The notes: a model not told the origin generated them from the letters alone. DNA of 64,000 nt from Candidatus Mycobacterium wuenschmannii (GCF_030252325.1 NZ_CP126981.1:3906001-3970000); one strand, 5' to 3'; counted from the first letter of the stretch, positions 23,712 to 34,738 are shown. Numbers and translations are program-made.

Positions 23712-24251
23712 ATGACTCAATTCACCGTTCCCGGCCTGACCGAACAGCAGGGGGCCAAGATCACCGACTTACTGCAGAAGCAGCTGAGCACCTACAACGA
23801 CCTGCATCTGACGCTCAAGCATGTGCACTGGAATGTGGTGGGGCCCAACTTCATTGGTGTGCACGAGATGATCGACCCACAGGTGGACCTGGTCCGCGGA
23901 TACGCCGACGAGGTGGCCGAGCGAATCGCCACACTCGGCGGATCGCCGCAGGGCACGCCGGGTGCCATCCTCAAGGACCGCACCTGGGACGACTACTCGG
24001 TGAGCCGCGACACCGTGCAGGCTCACCTTGCCGCTCTGGACTTGGTCTACAACGGCGTCATCGAGGACACCCGCAAGGGCATCAAGGAGACCGAGACTCT
24101 CGACCCCGTCACCCAGGACATCCTGATCGACCACGCCGCCGAGTTGGAGAAATTCCAGTGGTTCGTCCGGGCGCATCTGGAGAACGCCGGTGGCGGGTTG
24201 ACCCACGGGGGCAAGTCCACCGAAGCCGGGGCAGCCAAAGCCGCGCGATGA
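23712..24251 (+). CDS. dps: Dps/ferritin-like DNA-protection protein
   Basis: The 179-residue ferritin-like four-helix protein has the Dps ferroxidase ligands at a dimer interface. These lie in LKHVHWNVVGPNFIGVHEMIDPQ (split: LKHVHWNVVG, HEMIDPQVD) and DEVAERIATLGG. A short Ala/Lys-rich tail (GGKSTEAGAAKAAR) could contact DNA. Dps oxidises ferrous iron with peroxide, stores it, and compacts DNA under stress. It lies where M. tuberculosis has the chloride-channel gene Rv0143c, so it is a local difference. ATG at 23712; no strong ribosome site. Confidence 0.93.
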   Translation: MTQFTVPGLTEQQGAKITDLLQKQLSTYNDLHLTLKHVHWNVVGPNFIGVHEMIDPQVDLVRGYADEVAERIATLGGSPQGTPGAILKDRTWDDYSVSRDTVQAHLAALDLVYNGVIEDTRKGIKETETLDPVTQDILIDHAAELEKFQWFVRAHLENAGGGLTHGGKSTEAGAAKAAR

Positions 24252-24277
24252 GGCGCCGAAGGTGGTAGCGGAATAAT

Positions 24278-24291
24278 CGGACCGCGGTCCG
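24278..24291. promoter_or_regulatory. perfect 14-bp palindrome between dps and the pirin gene
   Basis: CGGACCG followed by its complement CGGTCCG forms an uninterrupted palindrome, with TTATA directly after it. It has no loop or T-run and so is unlikely to be a terminator. It lies 36 bases before the pirin ATG and is a candidate operator for that gene. Confidence 0.4.
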
Positions 24292-24327
24292 GTTATAGCG
24301 GGTATCCAAAGTTCGAGGAGGCCCGAT

Positions 24328-25296
24328 ATGCCCGCCATCACCGCAGACACCTTGACCCTGCCCCGCGTGACCGCGGCGGGCCCTGTCGACACCGAGCGCC
24401 CGGTGCGCTCCGTGACCACCGGCCCGCGCGGCCACGAGGGCGAAGGATTTCCCGTGGTCCGGGCGTTTCACGGCGTCAGCCGCGCCGCGCTGGACCCGTT
24501 CGTCCACATGGATCAAATGGGCGAAATCGAGTACCAGCCGGGCGAGCCCCGCGGCACCGACTGGCACCCGCACCGCGGTTTCGAGACCGTCACGTACATG
24601 ATCGACGGCCGGTTCGCGCACCAGGACTCGCACGGTGGCGGCGGGCTGATCGCCGACGGCGCGACCCAATGGATGACCGCGGGCGCGGGCATCCTGCACA
24701 TCGAGACGCCGCCGGCCGAACTGGTCGAAAGCGGCGGAACGTTTCACGGCATCCAGCTCTGGGTCAATCTGCCGAAGAAGGATAAGTTCGCGACGCCGCG
24801 TTACCAGGCCATCGAAGGCAACGACGTCGCGCTGCTGTCCTCCGACGACGGCGGCGCGCTGATCCGGGTGATCGCAGGCGAGGTCGACGGCCACCACGGG
24901 CCGGGAGTCACGCACACGCCAATCACCATGGCGCACGCGACGATTCAACCTGGCGCGCGACTCAACATCCCGTGGAACCGGGACTACAACGCGCTGGTCT
25001 ACGTGCTGGCCGGGCGCGGATCGGTGGGACCGATCGCGCATCCGATCGAGCAAGGTCAACTGGCCGTGCTGGGTCCCGGCGACCGCATCACCGTCGACGC
25101 CGCGCCGTCGCAGGAGTCGCGGGTGCCCGCGCTAGAGGTGTTGATCCTGGGCGGGCAACCGATCCGCGAGCCGGTTTTTCACTACGGCCCGTTCGTGATG
25201 AACACCAAGGCCGAGGTGGTCCAAGCGCTCGAGGATTTCCAGGCCGGCAAGTTCGGCAGCGTCCCGATCAACGGCCTGATGCCGCACCGTGGCTAA
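24328..25296 (+). CDS. pirin family protein
   Basis: The 322-residue bicupin protein has the pirin N-terminal metal-binding pattern DWHPHRGFETVTYMIDG (His 75, 77 and Glu 80 region) and MTAGAGILHIE. A C-terminal Pirin_C domain includes FHYGPFVMNTKAEV. Pirins are iron cupins, some with quercetin dioxygenase activity or redox-sensing roles; the bacterial physiological role is not settled. GAGGAGG precedes the ATG at 24328 by seven bases. It stands between dps and a TetR gene, with a palindrome upstream. Confidence 0.92.
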   Translation: MPAITADTLTLPRVTAAGPVDTERPVRSVTTGPRGHEGEGFPVVRAFHGVSRAALDPFVHMDQMGEIEYQPGEPRGTDWHPHRGFETVTYMIDGRFAHQDSHGGGGLIADGATQWMTAGAGILHIETPPAELVESGGTFHGIQLWVNLPKKDKFATPRYQAIEGNDVALLSSDDGGALIRVIAGEVDGHHGPGVTHTPITMAHATIQPGARLNIPWNRDYNALVYVLAGRGSVGPIAHPIEQGQLAVLGPGDRITVDAAPSQESRVPALEVLILGGQPIREPVFHYGPFVMNTKAEVVQALEDFQAGKFGSVPINGLMPHRG

Positions 25297-25350
25297 CAAG
25301 GCTGTCAATTATGTGGCAGCCGCAGGTGTGAGCTATGGCACAATCGAAGA

Positions 25351-25986
25351 GTGGTGCAGCCCGCGAGCCGGGGGCCGGGTCGCCCCCCAGCAGCAAAGGC
25401 GGCCGAGACGCGTAAGCGCATTCTGCGCGCGGCGCGCGAAGTCTTCAGCGAACGCGGGTACGACGCCGCCACCTTCCAGGCGATCGCGGTCCGGGCGGAC
25501 CTGACCCGGCCCGCGATCAACCACTACTTCGCAAACAAGCGCGTCCTGTACTGGCAGGTGCTCGACGAGACCAACAAGGCGCTCGTCGCCGCGAGCACCC
25601 AGCGGGCGCGCAGCGAGACCACCCTGACCGGCCGGGTGTCGGCCTTCATCGAGGCCGCCATCGAGGGCGAAATCGAAAACCACGCCGCGTCGGCCTTTTT
25701 GATCGCTGCCACGTTGGAGTCGCAGCGTCATCCGGAGTTGAGTAGGCCGGGCAGCGACTCCGTCAGCACCACGCGGAGCTTCCTGCTGTGGGCGATCAAT
25801 GACGGCATCCAGAGTGGCGAGCTCAACCCGGACACCGACGCCGTGGCGCTCACCGAAATGCTGCTGGCGGTCCTACTCGGGGTCGGCTTCTACGCGGGCT
25901 TCGTCGGTAGTCGTGACGAGTTCGACGCCATCACTGACCAGCTAAAACTGTTGCTGGCCCGTAGCCTCGCAACCCCTCCTGGCTGA
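25351..25986 (+). CDS. TetR family regulator (Rv0144-like)
   Basis: The 211-residue regulator begins GRPPAAKAAETRKRILRAA. Its DNA-binding helices are ATFQAIAVRADLTRPAINHYFANK (about residues 35-58), followed by a helical ligand domain. Starts GTG 25351 or GTG 25354 are both possible. It precedes two SAM-dependent methyltransferase genes on the same strand, with an inverted repeat at 26017-26038 that it may bind. Gene order matches Rv0144-Rv0146. Confidence 0.88.
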   Translation: MVQPASRGPGRPPAAKAAETRKRILRAAREVFSERGYDAATFQAIAVRADLTRPAINHYFANKRVLYWQVLDETNKALVAASTQRARSETTLTGRVSAFIEAAIEGEIENHAASAFLIAATLESQRHPELSRPGSDSVSTTRSFLLWAINDGIQSGELNPDTDAVALTEMLLAVLLGVGFYAGFVGSRDEFDAITDQLKLLLARSLATPPG

Positions 25987-26016
25987 CGCAGTGATGTAGC
26001 ACACAGAACCATATAG

Positions 26017-26038
26017 GTTGCCTAACTTACTAGGTAAC
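26017..26038. promoter_or_regulatory. operator-like inverted repeat before the methyltransferase pair
   Basis: GTTGCCTA and TAGGTAAC form an eight-base inverted repeat with one mismatch around a six-base spacer. TAACAT (26035-26040) matches the TANNNT -10 pattern and lies nine bases before the ATG at 26050. The neighbouring TetR protein is the obvious candidate binder. Confidence 0.5.
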
Positions 26039-26049
26039 ATGATGGCGCT

Positions 26050-27959
<1,910 letters not shown>

Positions 27960-28039
27960 GGGGCTAGCCAGGGGGACCCTGTTGCCCAACCGGGTGGTTG
28001 ATTAGGATTGGGATTTCGTCGGTCGAGGAAGGGATCCCC

Positions 28040-29458
28040 ATGACCACCGAAATCACCGCTCCGGTTGCACCCGCTGCTCCTGCCGCCGGTTCCGATGTCG
28101 CGAAGACGGTGGCGCGCCTGCGCCAGACCTTCGCCACCGGTCGGACCCGCAACATCGAATGGCGCAAGGAACAACTGCGCGCGCTCGAGCGACTGATGGT
28201 CGAGAACGAGGCCAAGGTTGCCGAGGCGCTCGAAAAGGACCTCGGCCGTTCGCCGTTCGAGGCGTGGCTGGCCGACGTCGCCAGCACCTCCGGCGAGGCT
28301 GCTTACGCGGCGAAGAACGTCGGGAAGTGGGCCAAGCGCAAGCACCGCCTGCTGGAGATGTCGCAACTGCCCGGGCGTGGCTTCGTCGAGTACGAGCCCT
28401 ACGGCACGGTGCTGATCATCGGGGCCTGGAACTTCCCGTTCGCGCTGACGCTCGGCCCAGCCGCGGGCGCGATCGCTGCGGGAAACACGGTGCTGCTCAA
28501 GCCTTCTGAGGTCGCACCCGCGTCGTCGGCGTTGATGGCCGAGCTGGTGCCGCGCTACCTGGACAACGACGCGATCGCCGTGATCGAGGGCGACGGCTCG
28601 GTCAGCCAGGAACTGATCGCGCAGGGCTTCGACCACCTGATTTTCACCGGCGGCACCGAGATCGGCCGTAAGGTCTACGAGGGCGCCGCCAAGCACCTGA
28701 CTCCGGTGACCCTCGAACTCGGCGGCAAGAGCCCGGTCATCGTCTCGAAGGACGCGGACATCAAGGTCGCCGCGAAGCGCATCGCGTGGACCAAGCTGAT
28801 CAACTCGGGACAGATCTGCATCGCGCCCGACTATGTGTTGGCCGAGGCGCCGATCCGTGACCAGTTGGTCGACGAGATCCAGAAAGCCGTCAGCACGTTC
28901 GAGGCCCAAAACGCCTCTGGCGGAAAGCGAATCGTCAACGAGCGGCACTTCAACCGGCTCACCACCGCGCTGGCCGCGACGCAGGGCAAGGTCGCCATCG
29001 GTGGCGGTTCGGACCCGGCCAAGCTGAACATCCAGCCGACCGTGGTGGTCGACCCGTCCGCCGACGAGCCGTTGATGACCGACGAGATCTTCGGCCCGAT
29101 CCTGCCGGTCGTGACCGTCCAGAACCTGGATGAGGCAATCACTTTCGTCAACTCGCGGCCCAAGCCGCTGGCGGCATACCTGTTCACCAAGGCCAAGGCC
29201 GTTCGCGAACGGGTGATCAAGGAAGTGCCGGCGGGCGGCATGGTGGTCAACCACCTACTGTTCCACTTCGCCACGCACAAGCTGCCGTTCGGCGGCGTCG
29301 GCCCGTCCGGGCTGGGCGCCTACCACGGCAAGTTCGGCTTCGAGGAGTTCAGCCACCGCAAGTCGGTGCTGACCAAGCCGACCCGCCCCGACATTGCCAG
29401 CTTCATCTACCCGCCCTACACGGAGAAGGCGTGGAAGCTGGCCCGTCGGCTTTTCTAG
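28040..29458 (+). CDS. aldehyde dehydrogenase, class-3/fatty-aldehyde type (Rv0147-like)
   Basis: The 472-residue enzyme oxidises aldehydes to acids with NAD(P). The general base Glu is at about residue 226 (TLELGGKSP) and the nucleophilic Cys at about 260 (NSGQICIAPDY). IIGAWNFPF and the FTGGTEIGRKV loop bind the nucleotide. Length below 480 and the Tyr/Pro-rich end (FIYPPYTEKAWKLARRLF) suggest the class-3 fatty aldehyde dehydrogenase group, possibly membrane-associated. ATG at 28040, with GAGGAAGG upstream. It is followed by the Rv0148-like SDR, matching M. tuberculosis order. Confidence 0.92.
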   Translation: MTTEITAPVAPAAPAAGSDVAKTVARLRQTFATGRTRNIEWRKEQLRALERLMVENEAKVAEALEKDLGRSPFEAWLADVASTSGEAAYAAKNVGKWAKRKHRLLEMSQLPGRGFVEYEPYGTVLIIGAWNFPFALTLGPAAGAIAAGNTVLLKPSEVAPASSALMAELVPRYLDNDAIAVIEGDGSVSQELIAQGFDHLIFTGGTEIGRKVYEGAAKHLTPVTLELGGKSPVIVSKDADIKVAAKRIAWTKLINSGQICIAPDYVLAEAPIRDQLVDEIQKAVSTFEAQNASGGKRIVNERHFNRLTTALAATQGKVAIGGGSDPAKLNIQPTVVVDPSADEPLMTDEIFGPILPVVTVQNLDEAITFVNSRPKPLAAYLFTKAKAVRERVIKEVPAGGMVVNHLLFHFATHKLPFGGVGPSGLGAYHGKFGFEEFSHRKSVLTKPTRPDIASFIYPPYTEKAWKLARRLF

Positions 29459-29508
29459 CTTGTCCCAATTCCCTTGCAGGTCAATGAAGATCGAGAGATA
29501 GGAAGTTC

Positions 29509-30372
29509 ATGCCCGGAGTGCAGGATCGCGTTGTCGTCGTCACCGGAGCCGGTGGTGGTCTGGGGCGTGAATACGCGCTGACCCTCGCAAAAGAAGGCGC
29601 CAGCGTCGTCGTCAACGACCTCGGCGGGGCCCGCGACGGCACCGGTGCCGGACACAACATGGCCGACGACGTCGTCAAGGAGATCAAGGACGCCGGCGGT
29701 CGCGCGGTGGCCAACTACGACAGCGTGGCCGAGGCCGAGGGCGCGGAGAACATCGTCAAGACCGCGCTGGACGAGTTCGGCAAGATCGACGGCATCGTGA
29801 GCAACGCGGGCATCCTGCGCGACGGGACGTTCCACAAGATGTCGTACGAGAACTGGGACTCGGTGCTCAAGGTGCACCTCTACGGCGGCTACAACGTGAT
29901 TCGTGCCGCGTGGCCGCACTTCCGCGAGCAGAGCTACGGCCGGGTACTCGTGGCCACGTCCACCAGCGGACTGTTCGGCAACTTCGGGCAGGCCAACTAC
30001 GGCGCCGCAAAGCTGGGCCTGGTGGGCCTGATCAACACGCTGGCCCAGGAGGGCGCCAAGTACAACATCAAGGCCAACGCGCTGGCGCCGATCGCCGCCA
30101 CCCGGATGACCGAGGACATCCTGCCGCCGGAGGTGCTGAAGAACCTGACGCCGGAGTACGTGGCGCCGGTGGTGGCCTACCTGGTCACCGAAGAGGTGCC
30201 CGACAGTGGCTCGATCTTCATCGTCGGCGGCGGCAAGGTGCAGCGCACAGCGCTGTTCCAGAACGAGGGCGTCACCTTCAAGACCCCGCCATCGGTCGAC
30301 GACATCGCCTCGCACTGGGGCGAGATCGACGACCTGTCCGCGGCAAAGGCGGCCAACTTCTCCATCCGCTGA
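29509..30372 (+). CDS. short-chain dehydrogenase, MFE-2-like 3-hydroxyacyl-CoA dehydrogenase type (Rv0148-like)
   Basis: The 287-residue SDR resembles the dehydrogenase part of peroxisomal multifunctional enzyme 2. It has TGAGGGLGREYAL (about residue 13), VVNDLGGARDGTG, NAGILRD, the catalytic YGAAK (about residue 164) and a C-terminal extension VFKTPPSVDD-like region. It likely oxidises (3R)-hydroxyacyl-CoA or reduces the ketone. Start ATG 29509 after GAGATAGGAA. It is convergent with the PE-PPE gene, separated by a strong hairpin terminator. Position matches Rv0148; the M. tuberculosis Rv0149-Rv0150c genes are absent. Confidence 0.9.
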   Translation: MPGVQDRVVVVTGAGGGLGREYALTLAKEGASVVVNDLGGARDGTGAGHNMADDVVKEIKDAGGRAVANYDSVAEAEGAENIVKTALDEFGKIDGIVSNAGILRDGTFHKMSYENWDSVLKVHLYGGYNVIRAAWPHFREQSYGRVLVATSTSGLFGNFGQANYGAAKLGLVGLINTLAQEGAKYNIKANALAPIAATRMTEDILPPEVLKNLTPEYVAPVVAYLVTEEVPDSGSIFIVGGGKVQRTALFQNEGVTFKTPPSVDDIASHWGEIDDLSAAKAANFSIR

Positions 30373-30385
30373 CCCAGCCATAGAA

Positions 30386-30429
30386 AAAGGCGCCGCCCCC
30401 TCGCTGGGTGCGGCGCCTTTCTCTTTGTC
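30386..30429. terminator. bidirectional intrinsic terminator
   Basis: Eleven-base arms (AAAGGCGCCGC and GCGGCGCCTTT) flank a 13-base loop. On the plus strand CTCTTT follows the stem; on the minus strand the stem is followed by TTCTATGG. It lies between the convergent SDR gene and PE-PPE-domain gene and could stop transcription from both sides. Confidence 0.8.
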
Positions 30430-30435
30430 AGGCGC

Positions 30436-31977
30436 TTACGAGAACAGGCCCGCGAACGCGTTGGTGATGTCGGTTGCCGCGCTCTGCAGGACCTCGAGTT
30501 CGAAGCCTCCTGCCAGCGTGAACAGCGCCGTGTCGGCGGCGAACGGCAAGCCGATCGCGTCGAGCAGGTCGCCGTTGGCGATGTTGTCCGCGAACAGCGC
30601 GAAGTCGTAGGCGGGCATGCTGGTCACCAGCGCGTTGATGATGTCCGCCGTCGGCAACAGCGTGGAGTACAGCGCCGACGACGCGGTCGTGAGTGCGTTG
30701 ACGAAGTCGGTGAAGAAACCCGTGGGATCGGCCGCCAGGTTCTCCAGCAAGGCGGAGAAGTCCAGTCCAGCACCGGGATCGGCCACCGTCGGGTCGACCG
30801 CGCCCGGGTCCAACATGTAGGCGGCGTAGTTGTCCAGCCCTTGCTGCCAGCCGGCGGCCAGGTTGGAGAACACTTCGGACATGCTCACGTCGGGGAACAG
30901 ACCGAACGGGGTGTTGACGTCGGCGGGACCGTCGGCCCAACCCTGAGAACCGTCGCCGTAGCCCAGGTTGATCAGGTAGGTCAGGTCGGGACCCAGCAGT
31001 TGCTGCAGCGGGGCCGGCAGCAGCGCGACCAGCGGCGGGGTGATCTCGGCGCCCGGCACGGTGTCCGTACCACCGAGCGTGGTGATCATGTAGTACTCGG
31101 TCGAGACGTCCGTCGACGTCGGGAGATGCGTCGCGTTGGCGATGTCGGCGAGCGACGGTCCGGTGCCGAGCCCGCCGGTCCCGTTGCCGCCGTCGAGGTA
31201 GTGGCCGTGCAGCGTCTGGATGCCTAGGAACGCGTTGAGGTCGGCGAGGAAGTTGAGCGGGTACTTCGGGAAGTCGGTGAAGCCGTCGTACTCGATCGAG
31301 TAGATGCTGGTCACGTAATCGTCAGACGGCGTTGCGCCGTCGAACGCGACGCCCAGGCTCGGCAGGTTCAGCTGAAGGTTGTGCGCCATGCCGGCCATGT
31401 CGGTGTAGCCGTCGAAGCGCGACAGCAGACCGCCGTCGGGCGCGCTCGGGTCACCGACCAAGAGGAACCGGACGTCGTCCGACGAGATGTGATCGGCCGC
31501 CAGCTGTTGCATGACGATGCTGGAGATTGTCGAGCTCTGCGAGTAGCCGAACACCGTCGCCGTGTTGCCGTTGGCGATCTCCGACTCGATCGTGTTGGTC
31601 AGGATCGTCGCGCCCTGGCCCACCGAGGTGCTCTCCGAGGGGAAGCCGTCGGTGCCCGCGGGGTAGTTCAGCGGCAAGGTGTGCACACCGGTCAGCGGGT
31701 AGAGGCCCTCGGGTGTGTAGAGGCCTTCGCCGAACGGATTCGTCGGGGTGCCCTGATAGAACGAGATGTCAGTGCCGTAGGTCGGGAAGAGGTAATGGCC
31801 CGCCGCGGACTCGACGTAGAGGTTGCCCGGGATCGGGGTGCCGCTGCCGCCGAGCACCAGACCGATGTCGTCGGCGCGGGCGTGGCCCGGGTTGGTCATC
31901 GCGGCCAGGCTGAGGAAGCCGGCACCGGCTGCGGCGACCATCCCGAGACCCATGAAACGAAGCGTGCGAGAAGACAT
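30436..31977 (-). CDS. secreted PE-PPE domain serine hydrolase lacking a PE domain
   Basis: The 513-residue protein starts with a Sec signal (FMGLGMVAAAGAGFLSLAA, likely cleavage after GHARA). It continues with an alpha/beta-hydrolase PE-PPE domain (about residues 60-290) with TVFGYSQSSTIS carrying the nucleophile motif GxSxS (about residue 146), FLLVGDPSAPDGGL and DGFTDFPKYPLN. A C-terminal Ala/Leu-rich half follows. In M. tuberculosis the hydrolases at this place (PE1, PE2) carry this domain behind a PE domain for ESX export; here a classical signal peptide replaces it. Probably an envelope lipid esterase or transferase. GAAAGG precedes the ATG. Confidence 0.85.
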   Translation of the reverse strand: MSSRTLRFMGLGMVAAAGAGFLSLAAMTNPGHARADDIGLVLGGSGTPIPGNLYVESAAGHYLFPTYGTDISFYQGTPTNPFGEGLYTPEGLYPLTGVHTLPLNYPAGTDGFPSESTSVGQGATILTNTIESEIANGNTATVFGYSQSSTISSIVMQQLAADHISSDDVRFLLVGDPSAPDGGLLSRFDGYTDMAGMAHNLQLNLPSLGVAFDGATPSDDYVTSIYSIEYDGFTDFPKYPLNFLADLNAFLGIQTLHGHYLDGGNGTGGLGTGPSLADIANATHLPTSTDVSTEYYMITTLGGTDTVPGAEITPPLVALLPAPLQQLLGPDLTYLINLGYGDGSQGWADGPADVNTPFGLFPDVSMSEVFSNLAAGWQQGLDNYAAYMLDPGAVDPTVADPGAGLDFSALLENLAADPTGFFTDFVNALTTASSALYSTLLPTADIINALVTSMPAYDFALFADNIANGDLLDAIGLPFAADTALFTLAGGFELEVLQSAATDITNAFAGLFS

Positions 31978-32175
31978 GAGGCGACCTTTCGGCGGGAGTA
32001 TTCGCCATATGTTTTACTCCGCTTGGAGGGCGTTGTCTGAGAAATACACAGCTTTTCGTTGGCGAAAATTAAGTTATCTATAGGTGTAGGCGTTGAGTGT
32101 GCCTTGGCCTCAGCAGCCCCAGCCGTCACCGGTCTCGGGTGGCACACTTTTTTCGAATCGGGAGCGCCGGCGATA
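31978..32175. promoter_or_regulatory. AT-rich promoter region of the PE-PPE gene
   Basis: This 198-base gap lies between two minus-strand genes and is much richer in A and T than its surroundings. It contains a perfect repeat TTTTCG-TTGG-CGAAAA (32053-32068) and the AT-rich stretch TTAAGTTATCTATAGG (32069-32084). It probably carries the promoter of the PE-PPE-domain gene and the end of the fadE2-ptpB transcript. No gene is supported in it. Confidence 0.45.
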
Positions 32176-32997
32176 TCAGCCAGCGAGCGCGTCGCGCAGC
32201 CGATGCACGTCGGCCTCGGAGATGTCCGCGCTGCGGAAGTAGCCGTCGAGCGAACCAAAGTTGTCGACGATCGTCCGCCGTGCGGCATCCAGGTACTCCG
32301 CGCGAACACCGAGCACCTCCTCGGACAGCCGGGCCTCGGTGGTCGAGAGCAACTCCGGCGTCACCTCGACGTCCGTGCGTTGCCGGATCGCCTCGAGGAT
32401 GCGCTCCCGAAGGAACGGCACGGCTTGGTTGCTGGTCAGGAAGTCGGTGACGATCGCGTCGCGGTCGACACCCGCGGCCTCCAGCACCAGCGAGATCGTG
32501 AACCCGGTCCGGTCCTTGCCGGCGAAGCAGTGCGCCAGCATCGTGCGGCCGTCGCCCAGCAGGGTCACCATCCGATGCAGTGCCTCGCGCGCGCCGGGAT
32601 AGGTCGGGAAGCGGCTGTACTCCTCGACCATGTAGCGGCTCGCGGCGTCGCTGACCGATTCGCCGTCCGGCTTCTCGTCGAACAGCCGCTTGAACGCGTG
32701 TTCGTGCGGGGCCTCGCCGTCGGGATTGACGTCGTCAGGCGGCAGGTCGGGAATGGGCAGCAGGTGGATGTCGACACCGTCGGGGACCAACCCCGGGCCG
32801 TGGCGTAGCACCTCGCTGCGTGAGCGCAGGTCGGCGACATCGGTGATGCCCAAGCGGCGCAACTCATCTCGGCCCTCGTCGGCCAGCTCGCTGAGCTCGC
32901 CGGACCGAAACAGCCGACCGGGGCGTATCGCACCGGTGGTGTCGGCGACGTCGCGAAAGTTCCAGGCGCCCTGCAGATCCCGTACGCCGGTGGTCAC
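32176..32997 (-). CDS. ptpB: protein tyrosine/lipid phosphatase PtpB (Rv0153c-like)
   Basis: The 273-residue phosphatase has the PTP-loop HCFAGKDRTG (about residues 156-165), the CX5R catalytic motif with Cys nucleophile and Arg. The N-terminus NFRDVADTTGAIRPGRLFRSGEL is characteristic of the PtpB/Tyr_phosphatase3 family. M. tuberculosis PtpB is a secreted triple-specificity phosphatase acting on host phosphotyrosine and phosphoinositides. An environmental species would use it otherwise. GTG at 32997 directly abuts the fadE2 stop, so the genes are co-transcribed. No signal peptide. Confidence 0.9.
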   Translation of the reverse strand: MTTGVRDLQGAWNFRDVADTTGAIRPGRLFRSGELSELADEGRDELRRLGITDVADLRSRSEVLRHGPGLVPDGVDIHLLPIPDLPPDDVNPDGEAPHEHAFKRLFDEKPDGESVSDAASRYMVEEYSRFPTYPGAREALHRMVTLLGDGRTMLAHCFAGKDRTGFTISLVLEAAGVDRDAIVTDFLTSNQAVPFLRERILEAIRQRTDVEVTPELLSTTEARLSEEVLGVRAEYLDAARRTIVDNFGSLDGYFRSADISEADVHRLRDALAG

Positions 32998-34209
32998 TTA
33001 GGTGACCGCCGCGGCGAAGGCGCTCTTCTCCCGGCCGAGCTCGGCGCGCGCGACCGTCCGCAGGTGCACCTCGTCGGGCCCGTCGAAGATCCGCATCGCA
33101 CGCTGCCAGGAATACATCCGCGCCAGCACGGTGTCTTCGCTGACGCCCGCGGCGCCGTGCACCTGGATCGCACGATCGATGACGTTGCACGCCATTATCG
33201 GAGCGACGGCCTTGATCTGGGAGACCAGCAGGTGCGCGGCGCGGTTGCCGTGCTGGTCGATGGTCCAGGCGGCCTTCTCGCAGAGCAGCCGAGCCTGGTC
33301 GAGTTCGTTGCGCGACAACGCGATTGCGTTCTGCACCATGCCCTGCTCGGCGAGCGGCTTGCCGAATGCGATGCGGGTGTTGGCCCGGTCCACCATCAGG
33401 GCCAGGGCACGCTCGGCGCCACCCAGTGCGCGCATGCAGTGGTGGATGCGGCCCGGCCCGAGTCGCGCCTGGGCGATCGCGAAGCCGCCGCCCTCTTCAC
33501 CGAGCAGGTTGGTCACCGGCACCCGGACGTTGTCGTAGATGATCTCGCAGTGCCCGGGCTGGTCCTGGTAGCCGAACACGCTTGTCGAGCGGACCACCGT
33601 CACGCCGGGTGTGTCGATCGGCACCAGCACCATCGACTGCTGCTGGTGGCTGGCCGCCTCGGGGTTGGTGCGGCCCATCACGATCAGGATCTTGCAGCGC
33701 GGGTCGGCCGCACCGGAGGTCCACCACTTGCGGCCGTTGATGACGTAGTCGCCGCCGTCGCGCACGATCGAGGTCTGGATGTTGCGGGCGTCGCTGCTGG
33801 CGACGGCCGGTTCGGTCATCGAGAAGCCGCTGCGGATCTCGCCGGCAAGCAGCGGCTTGAGCCACTTCTCGCTCTGCTCCTCGGTGGCGAACAGGTGCAG
33901 GGTCTCCATGTTGCCGGTGTCCGGCGCGGCGCAGTTGGTCGCCTCGGGCGCGATCTCGAGGCTCCAGCCGGTCAGCTCGGCCAGCGACGCGTAGTCCAGG
34001 TTGGTCAGGCCCGACTCCGACGGCAGGAAGAGGTTCCACAGCCCGGCGGCCTTGGCCTTCGTCTTCAGTTCCTCGATGATCGGCGGGACGGTGTGGTCCT
34101 TCGGCCCGGCCTCCTCGCGGTACTTGTCGTACTCGGCTTCGGCGGGGAAGACGTGATCGGTGATGAACTCGCTCAGTCGCTTGTGGTAGTCACTGGCTTT
34201 GGCTGACAT
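32998..34209 (-). CDS. fadE2: acyl-CoA dehydrogenase FadE2
   Basis: The 403-residue flavoprotein shows acyl-CoA dehydrogenase signatures: [16 protein letters not shown] (FAD site, about residue 138), [28 protein letters not shown] and the C-terminal [12 protein letters not shown] and [13 protein letters not shown]. It matches Rv0154c closely. It is probably a long- or branched-chain enzyme of the ACAD10/11-like group; the substrate is not known. I used the ATG at 34209, which matches the M. tuberculosis start; an ATG at 34221 adds four residues. The open frame farther upstream crosses the divergent DUF1348 gene. Operon with ptpB. Confidence 0.93.
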   Translation of the reverse strand: MSAKASDYHKRLSEFITDHVFPAEAEYDKYREEAGPKDHTVPPIIEELKTKAKAAGLWNLFLPSESGLTNLDYASLAELTGWSLEIAPEATNCAAPDTGNMETLHLFATEEQSEKWLKPLLAGEIRSGFSMTEPAVASSDARNIQTSIVRDGGDYVINGRKWWTSGAADPRCKILIVMGRTNPEAASHQQQSMVLVPIDTPGVTVVRSTSVFGYQDQPGHCEIIYDNVRVPVTNLLGEEGGGFAIAQARLGPGRIHHCMRALGGAERALALMVDRANTRIAFGKPLAEQGMVQNAIALSRNELDQARLLCEKAAWTIDQHGNRAAHLLVSQIKAVAPIMACNVIDRAIQVHGAAGVSEDTVLARMYSWQRAMRIFDGPDEVHLRTVARAELGREKSAFAAAVT

Positions 34210-34267
34210 TGCGAAGTCCATGACCGTCACGATAAGCCACCCGCAGGAAGGCCCCGTCGGGGGCAGG

Positions 34268-34738
34268 ATGAACGCTGTGACTGATGCCCGCCCGCCGCTC
34301 CCGCCGTTCACCCGGGAGACCGCAATAGAGAAGGTCCAGGCCGCCGAAGACGCGTGGAACACCCGCGATCCGGAGAAGGTCAGCCGCGCGTACACCGTTG
34401 ACTCCCAATGGCGTAACCGCGGCGAACACGTCGTCGGCCGCGAGGCGATCGTCGCGTTCCTCACCCGCAAGTGGCAGCGCGAACTCGACTACGCGTTGCG
34501 CAAGAGCCTGTGGAGCTTCGACGGCAACCGCATCGCCGTCCGGTTCCAGTACGAATGCCGTGACGCCGACGGCCGGTGGTGGCGCAGCTACGGCAACGAG
34601 TTGTGGGACTTCGACGCGGGCCGCTTGATGACCCGTCGCGAGGCGAGCATCAACGACGTCGCGATCGAGGAATCGCAGCGCCGTATCTTCGGCCCGCGGC
34701 CAACTGAGGAGTACGGGCACGACTTCCCGCTTTGGTGA
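34268..34738 (+). CDS. DUF1348/NTF2-like protein
   Basis: The 156-residue protein matches the DUF1348 pattern: [21 protein letters not shown] (about residues 30-50), [47 protein letters not shown] and ASINDVAI. It probably folds as an NTF2-like cone. Function unknown. The ATG at 34268 has GGGGGCAGG upstream; a GTG at 34277 is also possible. It is divergent from fadE2 with 58 bases between starts and has no counterpart I recall at this place in M. tuberculosis. Confidence 0.85.
   Translation: MNAVTDARPPLPPFTRETAIEKVQAAEDAWNTRDPEKVSRAYTVDSQWRNRGEHVVGREAIVAFLTRKWQRELDYALRKSLWSFDGNRIAVRFQYECRDADGRWWRSYGNELWDFDAGRLMTRREASINDVAIEESQRRIFGPRPTEEYGHDFPLW

Noticed and set aside
25335..25415. ATG frame just before the Rv0144-like TetR gene
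   Set aside because: Out of frame with the regulator and soon closed; the GTG start gives the family N-terminus.
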